Positions 6,428-11,658 of a stretch of 16,878 nt of DNA are shown here, piece after piece (within the stretch, counting starts at the first letter, position 1; each line of letters opens with the position of its first letter). The notes under the pieces are model-generated. The model was not told the origin of the DNA. It was given only the letters and a program-made list of their open reading frames with translations, and ran no database searches. The stretch comes from an uncultured Corynebacterium sp. (GTDB lineage: Bacteria > Actinomycetota > Actinomycetes > Mycobacteriales > Mycobacteriaceae), in contig NZ_CAMXWS010000039.1 in assembly GCF_947253065.1 (NCBI RefSeq), positions 1-16,878 on the forward strand. Direction: 5' to 3'. A program made the position numbers and the translations under genes.

Positions 6428-7915
6428 TTATGCAACGTCTGTCGACCAAGAATGAACCGGTGTGCCTTTGCCCTGATTTTCCAGGTAGATTCTCAAAAGT
6501 CTCGCGAGAGCTTCCTGCCGCTCGGGTGTGCCAGGCTTCGTTCCGGCACCGAGCTTGTCCAACACATCCAACTGCCACGTCGCGCCATTCTGGCGGTGCC
6601 AGGCACGGCCCTCGATGACCTTCAGATATTTATCTGCCAACTCTTCGTCGACGCCAAGCGAGCGCAGTCCCTCATGGGCTTGGTCCAGGAGGTGGTTGAG
6701 GACCAGGTTTGAGACGTCGATACGCCCCAGCGTCGGCCACGTCATCGTCGCCCCAATGCCATCGCGCGCGCCAGCGTAGAAATTCTCCCGCGCCTCCTCA
6801 AACGTCAACCGCGACCACACCGGGCGAGTCTGCTCGCCCAAGAATTTCACCAGACCGTAGTAGAACGCGGCGTCCGCGATGATGTCGATCGTGGTCGGGC
6901 CAGCAGCGAGCAAGCGGTTTTCCACACGGATGTGGGATAGCTCCAGCGACGGATCATAGATTGGGCGGTTCCAGCGCCACACCGTTCCGTTGTGCAGATT
7001 CAAGTAGTGCAGGCCCGGGCTGTTTCCATCCATCATCGGTTTGCCAGCATCTGCGCGCGATTCAGGAATAAGAGGGGAGAAGTAGCGGACATTCTCCTCG
7101 AACAAGTCGAAAACACTGGTGATCCAGCGCTCGCCGAACCAGACTCGTGGACGGACCCCTTGGTTGACCAGAGTGTCCGTGCGCGTATCAATGGACTGTT
7201 TGAACACCGGGATGCGCGATTCATGCCACGTGCGATGTCCCATGAACAGTGGCGAATTGGCGCTCAATGCCACTTGCGGGCCCGCGATCGCCTGTGATGC
7301 ATTCCACGCCTCAGGGAATCGGTCGGGCGCCACCTGGAGGTGCAATTGCATCGACGTACAGGTCGATTCCGTGGCGATGTCATCGAAAGTGGCGCGGTAG
7401 CGCTCCTGCCGTGCGACGTCGATATGTACGAGCTCACCGCGCGCTTCCAGGACCATATTCGATAACGCGGAATAACGGTTCTCTTGCGTCATCCACTCGT
7501 CGCTTTGCAGGTACTCCGTGGTCACCGTCGGCAGCGTGCCGATCATCGCCAGATTCGCGCCCGCCTTCTTCGCCGCCTTATTCACGGCCCGAAGACGCTC
7601 ATTCAGCCCCTCATGCAACACTGCCAGTCCATCGCCGGACAGGTCCAACGGTGGGTGGTTTAGCTCGACGTTATAGCGGCCAACCTCGGCCTGATATTCG
7701 TCGGAAAGCTCGGCGAGCACTGCCTCGTTGCAGCCGGCGGGGGCCATGTCATCGCCGACCAGATTCAACTCGAGCTCGAGCCCGATCGTGCCGTGGTCGA
7801 CGAATTCGGCCTCCTGGAGGTGGTGATCAAAGATCTCCAAATCATCCAGGAGGGCCTGGCGGTATTTAGTCCGCTCTTTGGGGGTATAAGAATCGCGTGA
7901 AACGGCATCGCCCAT
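6428..7915 (-). CDS. Glutamate–cysteine ligase-like (GCS2-type) carboxylate–amine ligase
   Basis: About 495 residues. The N-terminal TIGLELELNLV carries the acidic ELEL metal/ATP-binding strand of the GCS2 superfamily (YbdK, EgtA and plant-type γ-glutamylcysteine synthetases). NVELNHPPLDL, CTSMQLHLQV, LSANSPLFMG and the late HIRVENRLLAAGPT box are further core segments. The enzyme should join an amino acid or amine to the γ-carboxyl of glutamate using ATP. It is longer than YbdK (about 370), and mycothiol-using actinobacteria normally lack glutathione, so the product is uncertain. The frame opens at a TTG (7919–7921), but ATG 7913–7915 is preceded by TAAGAT and six bases, so I take this as a leaderless start. 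pgi lies 52 bp upstream and dedA 15 bp downstream on the same strand. Confidence 0.85.
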   Translation of the reverse strand: MGDAVSRDSYTPKERTKYRQALLDDLEIFDHHLQEAEFVDHGTIGLELELNLVGDDMAPAGCNEAVLAELSDEYQAEVGRYNVELNHPPLDLSGDGLAVLHEGLNERLRAVNKAAKKAGANLAMIGTLPTVTTEYLQSDEWMTQENRYSALSNMVLEARGELVHIDVARQERYRATFDDIATESTCTSMQLHLQVAPDRFPEAWNASQAIAGPQVALSANSPLFMGHRTWHESRIPVFKQSIDTRTDTLVNQGVRPRVWFGERWITSVFDLFEENVRYFSPLIPESRADAGKPMMDGNSPGLHYLNLHNGTVWRWNRPIYDPSLELSHIRVENRLLAAGPTTIDIIADAAFYYGLVKFLGEQTRPVWSRLTFEEARENFYAGARDGIGATMTWPTLGRIDVSNLVLNHLLDQAHEGLRSLGVDEELADKYLKVIEGRAWHRQNGATWQLDVLDKLGAGTKPGTPERQEALARLLRIYLENQGKGTPVHSWSTDVA

Positions 7916-7921
7916 GCACAA

Positions 7922-7927
7922 ATCTTA
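7922..7927 (-). promoter_or_regulatory. −10 box of the GCS2-like gene, leaderless
   Basis: On the − strand TAAGAT is followed by TTGTGC and then the ATG at 7915, again a six-base gap. No Shine–Dalgarno sequence is present. The 52-bp stretch between pgi and this gene shows no terminator hairpin, so read-through from pgi is also possible. Confidence 0.45.
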
Positions 7928-7967
7928 TCCGTGCGCACTGCGAATACACCGCATTTACCGCCCTTAT

Positions 7968-9605
7968 TTATTTCTTGCTGCGGTACCAACCAATCAGCGC
8001 ATCGGTAGAAGAATCACCCGTATTCGGTTCCTCTGCGCCGGAAACTGCGCCCGCCAGCTCATTGGCCTGGGCCTTACCCAATTCCACGCCCCACTGGTCG
8101 AAGGAATTGATCCCCCAGATCACGCCCTGGGTGAACACGATGTGCTCATACAGTGCAATCATCGCACCCAGCGCAAAAGGAGTCAGCTCCTCCGCCAAGA
8201 TCGTCGTCGTAGGGCGGTTGCCCGGCATGACCTTGTGCGGAGCCAATTGCTTATCGACGCCACCCGCTTCCACCTCCTGCTGCGTCTTCCCAAAAGCCAA
8301 CACCTTCGTCTGTGCGAAGAAATTGCCCATGAGCAGGTCGTGCATCGAACCATCGCCACTGGCGGTGGGCAGATCATGCTTCGGATTAGCAAAACCGATG
8401 AAGTCCGCCGGCACGATAGTCGTGCCCTGGTGCATCAGCTGGTAGAAAGCGTGCTGGCCATTGGTGCCGGGCTCGCCCCAGAAGATCTCACCGGTGTCGT
8501 AGGTGACAGCGGTGCCGTCGATACGCGTGCTCTTGCCGTTGGACTCCATGGTGAGCTGCTGTAGGTACGCCGGAAAGCGGGATAGATCCTCGGAATAAGG
8601 CAGCACCGCATGTGTCTGGACACCATAGAAATTGCGGTACCAGATATTCAGCAGACCCATCAGCGCCGGAACGTTCTGCTCAACCGGGGTAGTGCGGAAG
8701 TGCTCATCCATCGCATGGAAACCCTCAAGGAAACGCATGAAGTCCTGCGGGCCAATCACTGCCATCAGGCTTAGACCGATCGCCGAATCCACCGAGTAGC
8801 GGCCACCAACCCAATCCCAGAACGGGAACATATTGGCGGTATCAATACCGAATTCAGCGACCTTTTCCGCATTGGTGGACACCGCGACGAAGTGCTTTGC
8901 GATAGCCGACTCATCCCCATCAAACTGCTCAAGCAGCCAACGCTTCGCAGCGTGAGCATTAGAGAGAGTTTCCTGGGTGGTGAATGTCTTCGATGCGACG
9001 ATGAACAGAGTTTCGCCCGGATCTGCATGATCCAGCACGCTGGTCATATCCGCCGGGTCCACATTGGAAACGAATTCCGCGGTGATCCCCGCAGTCGCGT
9101 ACGTGCGCAGTGCCTTTGCCGCCATCGCCGGACCCAGATCCGAACCGCCGATGCCGATATTCACGACCTTCTTGATCGTGTGGCCCGTGTGCCCCAGCCA
9201 CTCGCCGGAACGAAGCTTGGACGCGAAATCACGCATCCGCCCCAACACCTCATGGACATCTGCAGCGACATCCTGGCCGTCGACTTCCAAGTCCTTTTCC
9301 ACCGGCAGGCGCAGACCCGTGTGCAGTACAGCGCGGTCCTCCGTGGAGTTGATGTGCGCACCGGTGAACATCTGCTCGGTGGCTTCCTTCAGTTTGGCCT
9401 CTTCTGCCAAGGCAACCAAAGCCTTCTGGATGTCCTCATCCACCAGGTTCTTCGACAAATCCACATGCAGCCCCGCTGCATCGAACGTGAACTTTTGTGC
9501 ACGCTTTTCATCACGGGCGAACAACTCTCGCAATGTTGTCTTTTTCTTCTCTGCGTGGAGTTTGGTCAAGTCATTCCATGCGCTGGTGGAGGTGATGTCA
9601 GTCAT
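7968..9605 (-). CDS. pgi: Glucose-6-phosphate isomerase
   Basis: A 545-residue cytoplasmic enzyme interconverting glucose 6-phosphate and fructose 6-phosphate, at the branch point of glycolysis and the pentose phosphate pathway. Both family signatures are present: WDWVGGRYSVDSAIGLS (263–279) and GVIWGINSFDQWGVELGK (494–511). GIGGSDLGP (151–159) and SKTFTT (205–210) bind the sugar phosphate. The expected catalytic residues are E354 (MESNGK), H385 (GQHAFYQ) and K511. Length is normal and no domain is missing. The start ATG (9603–9605) has a good Shine–Dalgarno AGGAG five bases upstream, unlike most of its neighbours. It is transcribed divergently from the mhuD-like gene across a 112-bp gap. Confidence 0.97.
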   Translation of the reverse strand: MTDITSTSAWNDLTKLHAEKKKTTLRELFARDEKRAQKFTFDAAGLHVDLSKNLVDEDIQKALVALAEEAKLKEATEQMFTGAHINSTEDRAVLHTGLRLPVEKDLEVDGQDVAADVHEVLGRMRDFASKLRSGEWLGHTGHTIKKVVNIGIGGSDLGPAMAAKALRTYATAGITAEFVSNVDPADMTSVLDHADPGETLFIVASKTFTTQETLSNAHAAKRWLLEQFDGDESAIAKHFVAVSTNAEKVAEFGIDTANMFPFWDWVGGRYSVDSAIGLSLMAVIGPQDFMRFLEGFHAMDEHFRTTPVEQNVPALMGLLNIWYRNFYGVQTHAVLPYSEDLSRFPAYLQQLTMESNGKSTRIDGTAVTYDTGEIFWGEPGTNGQHAFYQLMHQGTTIVPADFIGFANPKHDLPTASGDGSMHDLLMGNFFAQTKVLAFGKTQQEVEAGGVDKQLAPHKVMPGNRPTTTILAEELTPFALGAMIALYEHIVFTQGVIWGINSFDQWGVELGKAQANELAGAVSGAEEPNTGDSSTDALIGWYRSKK

Positions 9606-9703
9606 ATCTACTCCTATGTCTTCTTAGGAAAGCGGCCGCTGTCTTTGGTGATCTTTGCGGTCAATAACTCCCAGACTAATGAAAAAGCGATCCTCGGTTG
9701 CGC

Positions 9704-9716
9704 CATAATGGGAAGG
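9704..9716 (+). promoter_or_regulatory. −10 box and possible ribosome binding site of the mhuD-like gene
   Basis: CATAAT at 9704–9709 matches TATAAT in five of six positions and lies eight bases before the ATG at 9718. The bases between include GGAAGG (9711–9716), which would be a Shine–Dalgarno sequence only if transcription began further upstream. Either a leaderless mRNA from this box or a leadered one from an unseen promoter is possible. The rest of the 112-bp gap shared with pgi shows no other convincing signal. Confidence 0.4.
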
Positions 9717-9717
9717 C

Positions 9718-10038
9718 ATGAGCATCGTGAAAATCAACGCCATCACTGTTCCCGAAGGTGCCGGGGAACAGCTCGAGCAGCGCTTCCAGGCCCGCAAGCA
9801 CGCTATCGACTCTCAGCCAGGGTTCGAGGGCTTCCAACTGCTTCGCCCAGTGAAAGGGGAGGACCGCTATTTCGTGGTCACTCGCTGGGCTGATGAAGAG
9901 TCGTACAAGAATTGGTGGGCAGGCGAAGGCAAGGCAGCTCACGCTCACAAGGAAGGTGAAAAGCCCCGCAAGCCGGTTGCATCCGGTGCGGAGCTTCTGG
10001 AATTTGAGGTTGTGCTCGATTCTCTAGAGGAGGACTAG
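9718..10038 (+). CDS. mhuD: MhuD-like heme-degrading monooxygenase (ABM superfamily)
   Basis: A 106-residue ferredoxin-like α+β-barrel protein, aligning nearly without gaps, from memory, with M. tuberculosis MhuD (Rv3592). Shared segments include VKINAI (4–9), GFQLLRPVKGE (38–48), RYFVVT (50–55) and SGAELLEFEVVLD (89–101). The residues that hold heme in MhuD fall at identical positions: N7, R26, W66 and H75. MhuD cleaves heme to mycobilins plus iron, and the same role in iron recovery is inferred. Corynebacteria often also have the unrelated heme oxygenase HmuO, so this may be a second route. The gene is a single cistron, divergent from pgi and convergent with the DUF559 gene. No iron-box (DtxR-type) dyad was obvious upstream. 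Confidence 0.82.
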   Translation: MSIVKINAITVPEGAGEQLEQRFQARKHAIDSQPGFEGFQLLRPVKGEDRYFVVTRWADEESYKNWWAGEGKAAHAHKEGEKPRKPVASGAELLEFEVVLDSLEED

Positions 10039-10056
10039 CCGGGGAACAGGTGGCGT

Positions 10057-10145
10057 GTGGATCTCGATTACGCCCAGGGCCTGAGAGTTCGGCCTTTTCC
10101 CAGGTCAGATTCTCATTCCATGGCAAGTATGTAAACGAGATCCAC
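10057..10145. repeat. Long-loop inverted repeat between the mhuD-like and DUF559 genes
   Basis: Arms GTGGATCTCGATTAC (10057–10071) and GTAAACGAGATCCAC (10131–10145) pair at 14 of 15 positions around a 59-nt loop; the only fault is an A/A mismatch. Within the loop, GGCC-N9-GGCC followed by TTTT (10078–10098) is a weak terminator-like hairpin for the + strand. The structure occupies most of the 114-bp gap between two convergent stops. It could be a bidirectional terminator, a structured RNA or a mobile-element remnant. Confidence 0.65.
10099..10108 (+). repeat. CCCAGGTCAG motif, left copy (inverted partner at 11216–11225)
   Basis: TTTTCCCAGGTCAG here matches the reverse complement of 11216–11229 at 13 of 14 positions. 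The two copies flank the DUF559 gene in inverted orientation. On both sides the motif follows a GTGGATC-type 15-mer in the same order. Confidence 0.5.
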
Positions 10146-10152
10146 TGGTCCT

Positions 10153-11127
10153 TCACCCCACCACCCCTCGTTCCTTCAATAATCGGGACAGGATTCTCGG
10201 CAGGTCTTCTAAGATGCCTGCAGATACTCGAATCACCGTCCACCCATGGACAATGCACTCAAGGTTGATCTGTGCATCTTTATCTCTTTGGCCGCGAGAT
10301 AGATGGTGTTCACCGTCGTACATGATCGCGATTTTCAGATCCACCAGCGCGAGATCAAAAGTGGTGATCAGGCGCGATCCATCAAATAGAGGCACCTGCT
10401 CCGCAAAGATCAGGTCCGCAGCGCGCAAGGATGTGGCGAACTCCATGCACATGAGTCGCAGCTCTGTCTCCTTGGGCGAATCAGCCAAGCTGCTAGATAG
10501 AGCGAGCACTTTGTCGATCCATCGCCGATTCAGACGTCGATGTGCCGCTTTTGAAATCTCGTGAGCGTCGACTCCGAGGTGCCTACGTGCAGCATCTACG
10601 AGTTGGATAGACCAGAATGACTTTGCGTCCATGACCCATGCTGGCTTTGCCCACGCGTGCAGGCCATCACGAATATCTTGAAGGGCTTCGACCACAGCAT
10701 CTGGTGGGGAGCTGACGTTGATTCCTTGTCCGCGCCATTTCACCGTCCACGTGGTCTTTGGTTTTCTGCGTCGCTGAGCTACGCTCATTTGCTTGTCCAC
10801 TTTGCCCACAGGAGTGTTCACGGTGGTGTCGCACGAGTCGACAAGGTGGGGCAAACCAAACAGCGCTAGCGCACTGATTCCGGAAATGACGCACTTCGGA
10901 TGTTCGGCTAAGAACGCAATGGCCCTGATAGCGCAGGGCACTTCGTGGATGATGCGAAACGGGTGAGAGCGGGCGTCATGTGTTGCAAGTTCTGGTGGCC
11001 GCAGCCGAAGGTGCGTTGCCCACCAGCCGGATGAGATCTGAACACCGAGACCTTCACGGTTGAGGCGACCGGGGACTCGGCCGGTGATGTCCATTGCATC
11101 GGTGCATGGGAAGTGAGAGAAAGCCAT
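10153..11127 (-). CDS. DUF559/AbiEi-like protein with PD-(D/E)xK nuclease-type C-terminus
   Basis: A 324-residue protein I recognise only by fold pattern. Residues about 60–95 (CVISGISALALFGLP) resemble the helical segment of AbiEi-like and DUF559-associated proteins, which commonly reads SHxSAAxLxGLP. Residues 217–310 look like a Vsr/DUF559 nuclease core: E220 and E222 (SPKETELR), D258 (TFDLALVD), then YDGEHH with D271 and E273, and HGWTVIRV. The acidic residues fit a PD-(D/E)xK active site and appear intact. Function is unknown; a role in defence or as a type IV antitoxin relative is only suggested by family. Start choice is weak: ATG 11127 has no good Shine–Dalgarno sequence, and ATG 11094 (MDITGR) is an alternative. 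Repeats flank the gene on both sides. Confidence 0.72.
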   Translation of the reverse strand: MAFSHFPCTDAMDITGRVPGRLNREGLGVQISSGWWATHLRLRPPELATHDARSHPFRIIHEVPCAIRAIAFLAEHPKCVISGISALALFGLPHLVDSCDTTVNTPVGKVDKQMSVAQRRRKPKTTWTVKWRGQGINVSSPPDAVVEALQDIRDGLHAWAKPAWVMDAKSFWSIQLVDAARRHLGVDAHEISKAAHRRLNRRWIDKVLALSSSLADSPKETELRLMCMEFATSLRAADLIFAEQVPLFDGSRLITTFDLALVDLKIAIMYDGEHHLSRGQRDKDAQINLECIVHGWTVIRVSAGILEDLPRILSRLLKERGVVG

Positions 11128-11136
11128 GCCTTTTTA

Positions 11137-11188
11137 GACTGACTTTTCGCAGTCGTGGTTCCACTACTCAGCGGCTAAGTGGAACTAC
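11137..11188. repeat. Two inverted repeats upstream of the DUF559 gene
   Basis: GTTCCACT (11158–11165) and AGTGGAAC (11178–11185) form a perfect 8-bp dyad around 12 nt, extendable by three pairs on the + strand. Closer to the gene, GACTG (11137–11141) and CAGTC (11150–11154) form a second dyad. The pair lies 10–60 bp before the DUF559 start, where an operator would be. Neither is followed by a T-run on either strand, so they do not look like terminators. Confidence 0.45.
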
Positions 11189-11215
11189 ATTACATCTGTA
11201 GCGGTCTGGAAAAAA

Positions 11216-11225
11216 CTGACCTGGG
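11216..11225 (-). repeat. CCCAGGTCAG motif, right copy
   Basis: On the − strand this reads CCCAGGTCAG and is followed by TTTTTT. It is the inverted partner of the copy at 10099–10108. Confidence 0.5.
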
Positions 11226-11241
11226 GAAATAGCGGGAATAT

Positions 11242-11256
11242 GTAATCCGGATCCAC
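11242..11256 (-). repeat. Third copy of the GTGGATC-N2-G-N-TTAC motif, after the chorismate mutase gene
   Basis: On the − strand GTGGATCCGGATTAC matches the arm at 10057–10071 in 13 of 15 positions. It also matches the − strand arm at 10131–10145 in 12 of 15, and both of those are followed by ATA. This copy begins 16 bp after the chorismate mutase stop; the other − strand copy begins 7 bp after the DUF559 stop. No terminator hairpin is evident in this 145-bp gap. Confidence 0.5.
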
Positions 11257-11272
11257 CAGACTCACCAGGGCC

Positions 11273-11572
11273 TTAACCCAACTTCCCCCGGCCTAGTCGC
11301 AGCAGAATCGCGGCGAGGTTGGGGCCTTCTTCTCCCAGTTCGTCGCGGAATTGGTTGATGATGGCTACTTCGCGGGTGTGTACGAGGCGCGTGCCACCAG
11401 AACCCATGCGGGTTTTACCAATAGCGGCGGAGATTGCAGAGCGACGTTTCACCGCATCGAGGATGACTCGGTCGAGCCGGTCGATCTCTTGACGGTATGC
11501 CTGGATCTCTTCGTCAGACAGTGGGTCGTCCGTGCCGGACGGGTACCTGATATCGCTGTTATCCACGCTCAT
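11273..11572 (-). CDS. csm: Chorismate mutase, AroQ class
   Basis: A 99-residue all-helical enzyme converting chorismate to prephenate for Phe and Tyr synthesis. AroQ features are the long first helix EEIQAYRQEIDRLDRVILDAV with R33 of KxxR type nearby, RRSAISAAIGKTR, the substrate-facing RLVHTREVAIINQF, and the C-terminal LRLGRGKLG. Actinobacterial enzymes of this short type (Rv0948c; C. glutamicum Csm) are weak alone and are activated by binding DAHP synthase, with the C-terminal tail involved; the tail is present here. The frame can start at GTG 11590, but ATG 11572 avoids most of the divergent uvrD promoter region. It lies eight bases after a CAGAAT box, so it may be leaderless. It is divergent from uvrD1, as in M. 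tuberculosis. Confidence 0.92.
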   Translation of the reverse strand: MSVDNSDIRYPSGTDDPLSDEEIQAYRQEIDRLDRVILDAVKRRSAISAAIGKTRMGSGGTRLVHTREVAIINQFRDELGEEGPNLAAILLRLGRGKLG

Positions 11573-11658
11573 AGTTATTGATTCTGCCACGGAACCGATC
11601 GGGTATTCGAGATGGCCCGGACCGATGGTTCACCCCTGCAAGTACGGTAGAAGCCATC

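Noticed and set aside
8892..9893. 333-codon + strand frame across pgi and the start of mhuD
   Set aside because: It is antisense to conserved pgi motifs and then out of frame over the mhuD-like gene; it has no recognisable domain.
10081..10110. CTGAGAG near CCCAGGTCAGA as a possible TPP or glycine riboswitch
   Set aside because: Only short matches exist, the rest of either consensus is missing, and the site lies between two convergent 3' ends rather than before a gene.
11158..11185. Inverted repeat as terminator of chorismate mutase
   Set aside because: There is no T-run after the stem on either strand, and it is about 90 bp beyond the stop, closer to the next gene's start.
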